From assembly GCF_032884065.1 (NCBI RefSeq), contig NW_027063627.1:668001-732000 (forward strand): a stretch of DNA of 64,000 nucleotides. The letters run 5' to 3'. Made by a program: the position numbers and the translations under genes. The notes beneath the pieces were generated by a model. It did no database searches and was not told where the DNA came from. It saw only the letters and a program-made list of their open reading frames with translations. This DNA is from Artemia franciscana (lineage: Eukaryota; Arthropoda; Branchiopoda; Anostraca; Artemiidae). Below are positions 1 through 14,366 of this stretch, one piece after another (the first letter of the stretch is position 1; every line of letters begins with the position of its first letter).

Positions 1-1193
1 GACGTGGCGCTGTTTTATTCCTAAGAGTGCCTTAGCTTGGGGGAGGGGGAGTCTAATTCGTCTAATGTGCAAAGACAGGCTGTGTGCCTGTAAATCTAGA
101 AAGAATACAATCTTAGAGTGGGAAAGGCCTCCCTTGGGTATGTAACTTGCTATTATGCTAACGTCTTTGTATTTTGTGTTCCCCAGAGTAGCCTATTTGT
201 TTTTTCTGTGTGTTTATTCGGTTCCATAGCGTGATTTGTTCAAAGAAGCACTTGGTTATAAAATGTCCTCCTATGATCACATTCAGTAAGCGCTCTCAAT
301 TCTGATACATAAAATGTGGAGAGGAACTTCAGATCAGTCATAAGAGAGACCTAAATGGCCGGTAAAGGTGAGAGAACAATAAGGATGTATTCATAGTAGC
401 ATAGCTATTTTAAATGATCAATACCATTGTGGATAAAAGATATCCTGTATTTTTCTCTTGGAATAACTGGGAGTCCATTCTGCGATTTCATTTTTATTTG
501 ATTTCTCTATGATTGCTAGCCAGATTTCTCCCTGTCTAAAACAAGTGAACAAAAACTTCAGGATGTCTGAAGGAAACAACTTTTATGGGGCGCTCCCAAC
601 CACCTATTGAACTCTTGTTATTAGTCATCCGTCACCGATAGTACCCTAAGCAATGTTGTCGATTTCCATACACAGTACCATCTATAAAACATACAGATAA
701 TGAATTTATGTAGGCTAGTGGTAAGCAAATCGATTTTTGTTTTACTAATCACTCACCTGATCATAGAACTAGAATTCATAACGAACTTAAAGATATTTGG
801 TGGCATTACTAGCGGTGACAGAGCAAGAGCATTTCAACGGAATTTTTGGGTCATTTCGTGTCTTGCTTGCGTTGAGATAAGCTATTTCATGCAGGAATTT
901 TGGGGGGGAAACAAACTCGGGACTAGCAAACCACACAAGAAGAGTGGGCTCTCAGTTCATAAACGGAATCACGAAGATACATTGTCTGTGGAATCGAAAA
1001 GGTGCTGTGCGAATCTTAGGTTCAAGTGGTTTTTACAATTCACCCTATTAAACAAAACGCTCTATATTGATTTGTTTACTATGGATTAATCTGCGTTTCT
1101 ATTTCATATTTTCCCTAAAACATGTTATCACCATTTTTAAGTTGCACTAGTTTTTGGCATTCGGAACTAAATAACTTGGTATTATCTGTTGTT
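1..1193. other. AT-rich sequence, nothing recognised
   Basis: No exon, RNA gene or repeat was recognised here. It probably lies in or upstream of the mitochondrial carrier gene whose visible exons begin at 5683. A 129-codon open frame at 700-1089 has no recognisable motif and no splice or promoter support. Confidence 0.4.
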
Positions 1194-2545
1194 AAACAGT
1201 TTGTGGTAATGAACTGTAGGTAAGGAGAGGCCCGGCTCAATAGTGACCGGAACTCTAAAAAACGGAATTTTGATACCAATAGATATATCGAAGAATCGGC
1301 TTATTATGCTGATTCCAAATATGAAAGTTTCATTAAGTTTAGTCTTACCCATCAAAGGCAACGAGCCATAGAAAATTTGCCTGACTTTCGAAAAAAAAGA
1401 AAAAAACTCCTAAAAGTCAAAGAATCTTAATGAAAATCACACCATCAGATTAAGAGCATCAGAGAATCCTACTGTAGAGCTTTCAAGCTCCTATCATAAA
1501 AAATGGGGAATTTGCATTTTTAGCTTGAAGAAAGATCACGGATGCAAGTTTATTCGATTGTTTCTTTTCTTTCTTTTTTTTTTCAAGGGGTGATCTAATC
1601 GACCAAGAGTTCCTAGAATATCTGGAAAAGGCTCGTTATAACGGAGATTAAAAGTTTTAGAACCCTTTTGACGTGACCAAAATATTAGAGGATAATTAGG
1701 CCCCCTCCCACGCCTCTTTTTTCTCAAAATCATTCGATAAAATTTTGATATAACCATTTTGTTTAGCGTAGTTGAAAGGACGAATAACTATATCTTTGGA
1801 GATAACATGACTCCCAAAGCCCCTGGGGAAAGGTATTAAATTTATAAAATTTGCCCATTGTTAACGTAAAGTATTTGTTATTGGGTAGTATGCATACATT
1901 TTTCAGGTGGGCGGTGGAGCTTCTGTTGTGGGAATTTCCCACGATGAAAATTTTCCTTTGGGAGGGAAATTTCAGGGGAAATTTTAAGCTGGTGGAATTT
2001 ACCAGAATTCCTATACGAAATTCTTCTCATGTCTTACTTTCTCTTTGGCGATTCAGTTTTACGCTTGGAGATGTTGAGTAATTGTCCGGGGTAATTTTCA
2101 AAAGAATTTAATTGCCTAGAGGATATATCCCTGGGGAGGGTAGCTTTTTCCGTGGAGTTGGATCCAGATTTCCCGACATATTTAAAAAAAAGATCAGAAG
2201 TTAAATAAAAAGAAAGTTTTCTCAACTGAAAGTAGGGAACAACATTAAAACAAAACGAACAGAAATTACTACGTATACGAGGAGGTTACCCCCTTCTCAA
2301 AACCTCGCTCCTTACGCTAATGTTTGAATTTTGTCCCAATTCTTTAAGTACGACTCCTGAAACACATCGTTCGCTTAATTAGAATAATAAGAAGCTTTTT
2401 TAAAAGTACTAAAAACTTTAGCGTGAAGACCGAGGTGTTGAGTAGGGTCAACCCCTTCCTATACCTAATAATTTCTGTTGGTTTTAAGTCTTAATGTTCA
2501 TTTTTACTTTCAGTTGAAATAACTTGTCCTTTTTTTTATTCGATC
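1194..2545 (+). repeat. Family A interspersed repeat, copy 1
   Basis: It begins with a degenerate terminal hairpin of the type CAGTTCGTGGTAACGAACTG, followed by the family phrase AGTAAGGAGCG and CTCTAAAAAACGGAATTTTG. The same order of blocks is seen near 21.3 kb and 28.8 kb and, inverted, at 34.7-36.35 kb and 58.3-59.9 kb. There is no coding capacity. The right end runs into the phrase CTTTCAGTTGAAATAACTTG. The boundaries are approximate. Confidence 0.75.
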
Positions 2546-3482
2546 ATCTTAAAGACCAGTGCTATTCTTCTTTGTGCATACAGCTGTTAGTTAATAACAA
2601 TAGAAAAACTCAACATTTTACAATTTTTTTACGCTCTTGTGAAATTCGTGTTAGGCAACATACTGCCTTTAGAGTTACCGCTGGAAGCATTGATTGTTGT
2701 ATAAATACTGGAAAATTCAAATTTCGTTGATAATTGTGAACGGCTGAGAAATGTTGTGAATGAAATAATACCTCCCTCAGAATCAAACATGGCAGAAACT
2801 ATAAAAGAAACAAAAAAGACCTATTTGCTGTTCTTTCGTCGCTTTTTAATGATGATAATGTCACGAGGAGACAAACAATCCAGATTTTCCGAAAGCCTCA
2901 ATTGAAGCTTCTGAAGACATAGATTACGCGTCACAAATGGGATAAAAAATAAAATAGGGCCTTACCTTCAGAGCTTGAATGATGAAACTCTTTTCCCTAA
3001 TCCTAGGTAGGAAATCGGATATAAATTTTTAATGAAGTTTCACAATTTTCCATGATGTGAGGGAGGAACCGCAACTATGGACCAAACACAATGTAGACAT
3101 GACAAATCTTACAAATGAGGCGTACTGTCCAAACATCCTCAACATGTATGAACCATATCCAGTTTCAGAATGAAAACAGCAGTCTTGGCGCTCTTAAGAC
3201 CGTATTCAGGTGCATAGAAACATAAGATTTTTATCTAAGAAGTCGGCTCTGCGTTGCTCTTGAGCTCCTAAATCCTCCACAAGGGATCTTCTGCCAGAAT
3301 GCCATGGAACCCGAAGATATTGGTTCTGTCTTTAATACCAGTGATTTTTATTCTATTCTTTTATGCTTGACAATGTGAAAATAGTTTACGTTTACCTAAT
3401 GAATTTTATACGTTTGGAGTCAGAATAAAAAACTAATTATATTGGTGTAGAAGTCAAAGTTATCTAGCTCATATTGTAAAGT
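2546..3482. other. Unassigned spacer
   Basis: I see no gene, tRNA or recognisable transposon here. A GTAAGG splice-donor-like site on the minus strand near 2960 has no convincing reading frame in front of it. Confidence 0.3.
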
Positions 3483-4250
3483 TCATTAAGATTGACTTTG
3501 CTGTAGTATTAGAGGCTATTGGAAGAAGGCTCTTTTGATCGGAAATCAAAAGTTCTATTGCCCTTTTTAAAGGACTAAGAATATTGGAGGGCAACTAGCC
3601 CCCCTCCCACGCTTATTTACCCGACCTAAATTTTGGGATATTTTTTTTTTCGGAGTAGTTGGAAAATACAATAATTGTGTCTTTAAGGATAACTTTACCC
3701 CCACAGTGCCGGGGGGAAAGGCCGCAAGCTATGAACTTTGTCGATTCTTTAAATATAGAGGTGGTTATTTTGAAGTATACAGAGGTTTCCATGGGGAATT
3801 TTTCTGGTGAGGGGGGTTACGTGGGAGGAATTTTTCGTAGTGGAAAGGAATTTTCCGTGGAGGGGGAGCTGGATTTCCCAGCATCATATAAAAAAGATCA
3901 GAAACTAAATAAAAAACGAGTTTTTTCAACTGAAGGTAGGGTGCAACATTAAAACTTAAAACGAACAGAAATTATTACATCAATGAGAGGTTCGTCCTCT
4001 CGTTAATACCTCGCTCTTGACTTTTAAGTTTTTTTTTTTTTTAGAACTTGTAAAAGAGCTGATTAATCTAATTAAACAGCCTTTGTGATTCAAGAGTTGT
4101 TTGTAATTAACTGAGAAAAAAAATTAATCAAACTTTAGCATAAAGAGCATGGTATTGAGGAGAGGGCGACCTCTTCGTTCATGTAATAATTTCTGTTCGT
4201 TTTGAGTTTTAATATTGCTCCTTACTTTCAGTTGAAAAAACTTAGTTTTT
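3483..4250 (+). repeat. Family A interspersed repeat, copy 2 (5' truncated)
   Basis: It shares the inner and right-hand blocks of family A: a G-rich stretch with GGGGAATTTTTC-like phrases, AAAACGAACAGAAATTATTA, a short GC hairpin at 3985-4001 (GAGAGG, loop TTCGT, CCTCTC), and the exit phrase CTTTCAGTTGAAAAAACTTA. The terminal hairpin end is missing. Confidence 0.7.
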
Positions 4251-4444
4251 TAATGAAATTACCTGCCAAGAACGATTATTTGGTTGTTTTTCTCACTTTC
4301 TCACTCTTACTTAAAATGCTAGGGGGAAAATATATGCTAACTGCATGTAAGCCTGCCTGCAGATTACCTTTGCCTTTATTTTTATTGTGTAGGCGTGGAA
4401 TAGCGTGGAAAATGATACCAAAATAAATGAATCTTTTAGATATT

Positions 4445-5160
4445 TTACGAGTTCAGGGTGCTAGAATAGGTTTGAAAGTTAATGCTAAGATGACCAAGTG
4501 GCTAAGACCATGAATAAATGAAGGTGAAGAGGTGATGTTGGGTAACGAGAAGATCGATGAAGTGGACAGTTTTACTTTCCTAGGTAGTATTATTTGTAAG
4601 TTTTTTTTTTCATAGTTGAAAAAAGTTTGGAATAATAGAAAGATAATTCGACGCACCATCATGAGAATATTATAACCTACAGTGATATCTGTGGTTAAAT
4701 ATAGTTTTGAAACGTGGGCGCTCCAGAAACGGAGGAGGGTATGCTAAATATTTTCCAGAGAAATTGCCTACGGATTTTTTTGGGGTACCCGACTTACTGA
4801 CTTTATCTCAAACAGTAAGCTGTGTGGAAAATGTGGATCACTCCCGCTTTTTAGAGTTATAGTGAAAGAAATCTCAGAAGTAGCTAGGACACTTTTGGCA
4901 CATGAAGGATGTCAGATGGCCCATGGTCGTCCTTGTCAGACTATGCCCAGGGCCAATGAAAACCGGTCGCCCCCCCTCCCCCGAATAGGGTGGGCGGATG
5001 TCGTAAGGAAAACTTACAGAAAATGGGAATTTCTTGGGAGGTTGCAAAGAAAGAGGCTTTGAATGGATTAGGATGGAAGACGAGCGTGCATAACTGTGTT
5101 GGCCTCAGGTGGCTTGGTGCTGTAACAAATTGTTAGTAGTAGTAGTAGTAGTAATAGCAG
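4445..5160 (+). mobile_element. LINE fragment: end of the reverse-transcriptase ORF plus 3' tail
   Basis: Translation in broken frames gives phrases typical of the region after the RT active site in APE-type LINEs, such as INEGEEVMLGNEKIDEVDSF followed by FTFLGSII, and further on RIGWADVVRKTYRKW and CVGLRRLGA. The order of these blocks matches the end of an endonuclease/RT polyprotein, but several stops and frameshifts separate them. It ends in an (AGT)n simple repeat at about 5133-5160, which probably is the element's 3' tail. The RT fragment at 38.9-39.17 kb may belong to the same family. Confidence 0.75.
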
Positions 5161-5682
5161 TATTCGTATCCTTGATTTTAAATTTACAAAGAAAAGACTG
5201 CTTTTGTTTATAGAAACTTGGTATTTCCACCCGTAAATACGTAGCTGGTGAACAATATTATAGCCAGTAGAAGTTATAGGGGATTATCAGAATTCTTTTG
5301 TTTAATTGATTGAGGTCAGGAAGCTCCTAAAAGTGCATTATGAGAACAACATTTCTTCAATGTGCATGGGCGTTCCTTTTGATCAATCTGAAAACCAGTG
5401 TGGGGGAAAGGTTCCCCTCTCTTCTCAAATGCAGGGTTGTACGTAAAATTTAGCATTATTTCCATAGGGAGTAGCATGATTCCTAAAGTTTAAAAATCAA
5501 ATAGTTTTAAGAAAAACAGTACGATAAAAATCATTTCAGAAACTGATAAACATCAAATGAACTGACGGGTAATTCTATTTTTTAAAAGGGCCTTTTATCT
5601 TCTTTAGTTACTATTAGTATCTCTGTAAAAGTGAAAAATAATTCATAAAACTCTTCCATTTATCTATTTACTATATACTTAG

Positions 5683-5901
5683 GTGAAGACTCAGCTTCAG
5701 TCTCATTCAAATGCTTCCATTGCTGTAGGCTATCAACACGATCATAATGGGATGCGAGACGCTGTGAGTTCTATTTATAAACAGCATGGAATCAAAGGGC
5801 TGTGGAGAGGCTCATTATCGTCTCTGCCAAGAGTATCAGTAGGATCAGCAAGCCAGCTTCTGACTTTTACTAAGTCTAGAGAATACATTCATGAGCTCAA
5901 A
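5683..5901 (+). CDS. SLC25A35: Mitochondrial carrier, SLC25A34/35 type: internal exon
   Basis: Carriers of this family have six membrane helices and exchange metabolites across the inner mitochondrial membrane; the substrate of the SLC25A34/35 branch is not well established. The exon encodes 73 residues beginning VKTQLQSHS, with IAVGYQHDHNGM and LWRGSLSSLPRVSVGSASQL, a close match to the third to fourth helix region of SLC25A35 as I remember it. It begins after an AG at 5681-5682 with GTG coding valine, so this is not a start codon, and ends at a GTAAGT donor, phase 0. The next exons are at 8234 and 14110. The N-terminal 120 or so residues were not found. SLC25A34 is the alternative name. Confidence 0.88.
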
Positions 5902-6679
5902 GTAAGTTGAATCTCTATCATTTACACACCTTTTTGGCATTAATATAGCTGACTAGTGTTCAGATTGTTAAAAATACAAGTATAACAGTTATAATGCCTA
6001 GAAATCAAACCTTTCATTATAATGAACGATAAGTAAAAAAACCTTGTCAATAGAAAACTGGCACTCTGAAAACCGGGACCTTAGCAACAATATGTGCAAA
6101 AAAAGACTGTGCTATTAATATTGATTCTAAACGTTAAGTTATGAAAAAAAAAACTATTTGGATACACATTTATAAAGGAGAATGTGTATGGCTTAAGAAA
6201 TAGGGAATATTCTAAAAGAGTTTGAATCTTGATGGAAATTACTCCATCTAACTTGACAGATCCTGCAGCAGGCCCGGGGGATTTTTGTATATTAGCATTT
6301 ATTTTTAATTTCATGAACATCAGTTGGCTAATTGTTTTTGGTTCCATTGGCTACAAGCTCTGTTTTCATATAGGTGATACCTGCCTAAGGATAGTCTTAG
6401 TGCTCCTCGGGCCGTCAAGTCCCAACGCGTCAACAGTTCTGTTTATAATATGGGAGGCTCAAGTTTTAATATTTTAGATATGAAACAGAAAATTATAGCA
6501 ATTTGGTCTATTTTAAGAAAAAGATCAGAGAAATATTATATTCAAATTATGAGTTTTATATATATTGGTTTTCTTGGAGGTTTATTTGTTTGTTATTTTC
6601 ATATGTAGGTTTAGCGAATAGACAGTAAAGAGAGATGGACAACTATATCTGTTTTTTTTTTCTCTTTTTTTATAAGTTA

Positions 6680-7743
6680 CTAGCTGTTGGGGTGGCGCTT
6701 CGTGCCACCCCAACACCTAGTTGGTGGGGGCGCTTCGCACCCCCCAAGCCGCCCCCGCGCGCGTAAGTCGTTGCGCGCCATATTAGTTACGCGCCATTGT
6801 AGTTGTGTCCCTGTGTCCCACCTGTGAATATAGATAGATATATATATGTTTTTAACTACGTAAAACTTGCGAATATACAAAATTCTTCGATGTCCCATTG
6901 TCTGTTTATATAAATAGATTTTCAGGTTTACCGACTCTTGAAAATGCAGCATAAAATTGTCCATGGGAAAAACAATCCGTATTCAGATCTATACCTCATT
7001 ATTCTAATGATTGCCCTTGAGCTTTGTTGATGGTGATTGCTAATCGAACATTCCCTGTGTTCCCGTCGTCATTTATATATCCCCCTGTGCCCCCGGCTTC
7101 CCCGTTGTAGTTGTGTCCCTGTGTCCCGGTCGTCATTTATATTCCCAGGATCCCGGTCGTCATTTGTGGCCCAGTGTCCTAGTCTGTAATTTCTCTTTGA
7201 GCATCCCGGTCGTCATTTATATTCCTTGTGTCCCGGTTTCCCGGTCGTCATTTGTGTCCCGGTCTGTAATTTATCTTTGAGTGTCCTGGTCGTCATTTAT
7301 ATCTCTCGGTTGTCATTTGTGTCCCAGTGTCCCAGTCTGTAATTTCTCTTCGAGTGTCCCGGTCGTCATTTATATTCCCCGTGTCCCGGTTTTTAGTTTT
7401 CTTTTTCTCCTTTATTTTTCAGTTTTTTTCCTTTTTTTAGTTTTTTATTTTTACCTTTTTTGTAGTTTTATAGCTTTTTTAGTTTTTTTAGTATTTTCTT
7501 TTTAGTTTTTTTTGTAGTTTTTACCTTTTTTAGTTTTTTTTCTTCTTTTGTATTAATGCTAAAGCCAAGGTTCGAACCTGGAACCTCTCGGACCTAGAAC
7601 CTGGAACATAACGCTTTACCAACTCAGCTACTTCGGCTTGAATACATTCGTTTTTGAATTGGTATATGATGAAATAATTCAGACGTCATATGCGGACAGA
7701 CAGACAGACATACAAACAAACAACTTATTTTTATATATATAGA
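6680..7743 (-). mobile_element. Short Helitron derivative H1
   Basis: Read on the minus strand it begins TCTATATATATAAAAATAAG after a host A and ends ...CCAACAGCTAG before a host T. A 5' TC, a 3' CTAG and insertion between A and T are the Helitron hallmarks. Just inside the 3' end lie GC palindromes of the GGCGCGAAGCGCC type. The body holds the remains of the last helicase codons near 6860, a minisatellite of GACCGGGACAC-like units (about 7060-7390), an A-rich tract on this strand, and a tRNA-like segment. With no Rep or helicase it is non-autonomous. It sits in an intron of the carrier gene, antisense to it. Confidence 0.85.
7562..7638 (-). other. tRNA-like segment inside Helitron H1
   Basis: The minus strand has an A-box-like stretch (TAGCTGAGTTGG) and a perfect B-box core (GGTTCGAACC) in a T-arm that can pair as CCAGG/CTTGG. 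The acceptor arms AGCCGA and TTGGCT pair with one wobble. The middle holds TTCCAGGTTC twice at a 23-base spacing, and no good anticodon stem forms, so it looks like a damaged tRNA or tRNA-derived SINE head, not a working tRNA. Confidence 0.45.
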
Positions 7744-8173
7744 TTAATTAGATGTTAAAGTTCTAAACAAATAATTTTTTAAATTAATTTCTTACTCTCT
7801 TTGTTCTGAAATATTGATTTGAAGCACTATTTACTTTTTCCAGCGAAAAATTTTGGTCTTTTGAAATCTCCCGATCTTCGGAAAGTTTTCTCGGGTCCAT
7901 GGAAGGTCTGCTTTTAGGATAAATTCTCCCAGTTTTCCTCACTCAAGAGTAACATGCATGGGCAGTTTCTTTTTCTGCTTAATTTTGGGTTTCCTTGTTT
8001 AATTAGGTGCAAGTAAATAATAAGTTTCATATTTAATACTATTTTAGATTCGAGGCTAAGAAAAAATGAGAAAAGGGAAGCACGGTGACCTCTTGGGCTA
8101 TCAAAACAGTGCTGATTAAAGGGTATATTTATACCTGTTGGGGAAATGGGATTCGGTCTGTATGCTATGATAA

Positions 8174-10899
<2,726 letters not shown>

Positions 10900-11345
10900 A
10901 AGCTGTTCAAACAAGGCGCAACATGTTTGTACATCTTTCTGCAAAAGTGCGGGGATGGAAAAGGGGGTTGGGGATGTTGTAAGGACCACTGGCCCCTTTT
11001 GGCTGTTCAATTAAATAGATAAGACATTCTTGCATGATCCCAGTTTGAACAAGGTATCCCATTCCTGCCTTAGTGCTAAAAAATTTACGGTCGGGGAAGG
11101 GAGCAATATAAGAGTGGCAATGGGCTTTCTTTTGTCCTTTAATCAAACAGATTGGAAAACCTTGCACGAGTCCGGTTCAAACAAGATGTGACATGCCTAT
11201 CCTTCTACTAAGATGATCGTGGTGGGACTGCTGGGTATTGGAAAGGCCAGTGGTCCAATTGGGTTCTACAATCATGTAGATTGAAAACCTTTTTTGCGTG
11301 ATTCCTGTTCAAAGGAAGAGCAACGTGTCTTTCTCATAGCCATTA
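10900..11345. repeat. Diverged tandem repeat, period about 130-138 bp
   Basis: The phrase GTTCAAACAAGG, in variants, recurs at about 10905, 11043, 11173 and 11308, each time followed by a C-rich phrase about 20 bases later. That is roughly three and a third units. No coding function is seen. Confidence 0.6.
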
Positions 11346-11704
11346 GGGCAATTAGCAACTTGGACTTCGCTCGTTTTTCATCGAGTCTAGACTCTAATCG
11401 TTTCCACATCTTTCATCTGGATCGTTTTTATACCGAATCCGAGCTTTGCTTGATTTAGCACCCGGTCTGGACATAGCTTGCTTTTCTGCTGAAATTGAGA
11501 ACCTTTGTTAATTTATAAAAAACAAAAATTCATGTGTTTAATTCATTCACATGAGGCCTCAGTTTTTGTCTCCTTTTTAGCCTGGAACAAAAGCAATTTA
11601 TAGGCAAACTTTAATGTGGTAACTTACATGCTTTGTTTTTGTTTTCGCTAAGCAAATCATTATAGCTTGATACAATTCACGTCCTGTATTCGTTTCTATT
11701 ATAA

Positions 11705-11747
<43 letters not shown>

Positions 11748-11826
11748 GCCACACCAAGCCCCCGCGCGTGTAAGTCGTTACGCGCCATTGTAGTTGTGTC
11801 CTTGTGTCCCACCTGTGAATAAAGAC

Positions 11827-11995
<169 letters not shown>

Positions 11996-12479
11996 TTTAA
12001 CTACGTAAAACTTGCAAATATACAATATTCTTCGCTGTCCCATTGTCTGTGCATGTAAATAGATTGTCAGGTTTACCGACTCTTGAACATGCAACATATA
12101 ATTGTCCATGGGAAAACAATCCGTATTCAGATCTATACCGCATTTTTCTAATGATTGCCCTTGGGCTTTGTTGATGGTAATTGCTAATCGAATATTCCCT
12201 GTGCCCCCGTCGTCATTTATATATCCCCCATGTGCCCTTCCGGCGTCCCCGTTGTAGTTGTGTCCCGGTCGTCGTTTATATTCCCTGTGTCCCGGTCGTC
12301 ATTTGTGTCCCGGTCTGTGATTTCTCTTTGAGTGTCCCGGTCGTCATTTATATTCCCTGTGTCCCGCTTGTCATTTCTGTCCCGGTCTGTAATTTCTCTT
12401 TGAGTGTCCCGGTCGTCATTTATATTCCTTGTGTCCCGGTCTGGAACATACGACAATAGATCAATTTTGTCGTAACTTT

Positions 12480-12905
12480 GTTCACGATCACATTCAACAC
12501 ATGTAGAAATAGAAGCAGTACGATTAGGTGAAGGCATTCCCAAATGCTTGAGAAGCTTGTTTGCAATAGATAAGCACAAATCTTTAATCATAATTAAAGT
12601 GCAGTTATAAATTTCTGTTGTAAAGTCCAAGGTCATATCTGACCTTTCTAGCCGTATTCGGTGGAGTATATGCTCGGCCATTTACGATTTGTATTTCTCC
12701 CATAACTCTGTAGGAGATGAAGGAGAGCAACTTTTGCCGGAAGACATGGGCCGTATAGTCATGTCTGATTAGGTGAAGGCATTCCCAAATGCTTGAGAAG
12801 TTTGTTTGCAGTAGATAAGCACAAATCTTCGTTGATAGTTGCGCATCAGTAGGCATCAATTCGATTGCTGTTTTGAACAGAAGCATTAAATTATTATTTT
12901 AGTGG
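12480..12905 (-). pseudogene. Helitron Rep/helicase fragments in H2
   Basis: Minus-strand frames give LLFKTAIELMPTDAQ and AHVFRQKLLSFI, which match the N-terminal Helitron domain, then YRVMGEIQIVNGRAYT and DLCLSIANKLLKHLGMPSPN from the region before the helicase. The HUH nuclease core between them is gone. A block of about 70 bp occurs twice, at 12522-12590 and 12767-12833. Frames are broken, so no protein can be made. Confidence 0.75.
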
Positions 12906-12988
12906 AAAAGATGTTGCAACTGGGAAACGATAGTCCTTTCAACGTCGTTTTTTATCATCGGTATCACTTTCAAGTTGTTTGGTTTGTT

Positions 12989-13326
12989 TTACCTTGGCTT
13001 GTCTTTCGTCACTATGAAATACATATCGTCGAACCTTTGTTTTTTTTTAACTAAAATCTGGTAGGCATTGATGACCTTATCCAAGTCAAAATCCCAAACC
13101 CAATCATCATCGCTATCATTTTCAGTTTTGATACGTTTTGACTCTCGCTGTCCAGGTTGATTTTCATCTAACTGCGCGGTTTTGCGTTCTTTAGCCGCAA
13201 GCCTTTTTTGCATTAACTCTTTGAGCAGCTTCCTCGGCTGTTTCTTCTGCCATTGTAGGATTTATACTAAAATTTCTCTTTGAATCAACTATTTGAGCAG
13301 CTTCCTCCGCTGTTTCTTCTGTCATT
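12989..13326 (-). pseudogene. Helitron N-terminal region in H2
   Basis: It begins MTEETAEEAAQ and contains a duplicated block MAEETAEEAAQRVNAK about 60 bases downstream. After a frameshift comes RLAAKERKTAQLDENQPGQR, followed by an acidic patch. This parallels the start of the H5 protein (MTDEL, then DEDAQRVYAKKLAADRES) but has fewer charged repeats. Confidence 0.65.
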
Positions 13327-13525
13327 TTAAGATCTATACTAAAAATTTCTCTTTGAAACGCCTTCTTATATACTTATAATGACGTCAAATACAAAGCCTT
13401 TGACGTCATTTACAAACACACAAAATACACACATTACGTCATAATGCTCAGTCCTTATAATGACGTCAGTGGACAAACATGACGTCATTCGACAAACATG
13501 ACGTCAGTCGACAAACAACTTATTT

Positions 13526-13528
13526 TTT

Positions 13529-13568
<40 letters not shown>

Positions 13569-13594
13569 AATATATATATACATATATATATATA

Positions 13595-13682
<88 letters not shown>

Positions 13683-13706
13683 AATATATATATACATATA
13701 TATATA

Positions 13707-13780
<74 letters not shown>
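13526..13780. repeat. (TA)n microsatellite with a longer-period duplication
   Basis: TA dinucleotide interrupted twice by TATTTAAATATATATATACA, at about 13562 and 13678. The 116-base spacing shows that a whole block was duplicated, not only single repeats. Confidence 0.95.
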
Positions 13781-13783
<3 letters not shown>

Positions 13784-14109
13784 TGGGATTTTCAGTTCGA
13801 TCAGAAACCTAGATTATAATAAGTTATACGATATCAGGGTTCCTAGGAAGGTTGTTAAAGGGGGGGGGGGGCTTCTATTTAGGTAAGATAGCAAGTACCC
13901 ATCTTCGTGTTTGACTCGGGCTATTTTTCACTAAGACAAGTTTGTTGTAGCTGTAGCAGTATATTATCGGATGTTTTTGAATTTATCTCTTCTTTTATAG
14001 ACTAAAATAAAAGTTCTACCTCTACAAGTAATGAGACTTTCCGGGGATCATTGCATTTTTATTTATTTATTTTTTTTTTAATAATATATCTTATCTTGTT
14101 CTCTTACAG

Positions 14110-14324
14110 GAATAGATGCAAAAGGAAGAGGATTGCTTTATAATGGTGTCATTGATTGTTGTATCAAAGTTTTGAGAACAGAAGGACCTCTTGGCTTGTA
14201 CAAGGGTCTGTTAGCGAGTTATTTCCGGATAGGCCCACATTCAGTTTTAAACCTATTATTCTGGACTCAATTAAGAAAGCTACAAAAGTCAGCTGAAATA
14301 TCAGGCAACAAGTCCATCAGTTGA
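14110..14324 (+). CDS. SLC25A35: Mitochondrial carrier, SLC25A34/35 type: last exon
   Basis: It begins after CTCTTACAG in the phase left by the exon at 8234-8348 and encodes GIDAKGRGLLYNGVIDCC, EGPLGLYKGLLASYFRIGP and LNLLFWTQLRK, then a TGA stop at 14322-14324. LYKGLLASYFR followed by GPH is the classic end of the sixth-helix repeat of mitochondrial carriers and matches SLC25A35 closely. The tail after the last helix is about 20 residues. Together the three exons give 182 residues of a protein that is normally about 300 long. Confidence 0.9.
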
Positions 14325-14360
14325 TTTCTTTGAAACAACTTATAGTATATTTTTCTTAAA

Positions 14361-14366
14361 AATAAA
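14361..14366 (+). promoter_or_regulatory. Polyadenylation signal AATAAA, carrier gene
   Basis: AATAAA lies 37 bases after the carrier stop codon, a plausible distance for a short 3' UTR. Confidence 0.65.

Noticed and set aside
700..1089. 129-codon open frame on the + strand
   Set aside because: No recognisable domain, no relation to the missing carrier exons, and no splice or promoter context. It is best taken as a chance frame.
12181..12681. Open frames on both strands with repeated [12 protein letters not shown] or VPVVIYIPCVP
   Set aside because: They are produced by the Helitron minisatellite; only the DLCLSIANK part on the minus strand is real Helitron coding sequence.
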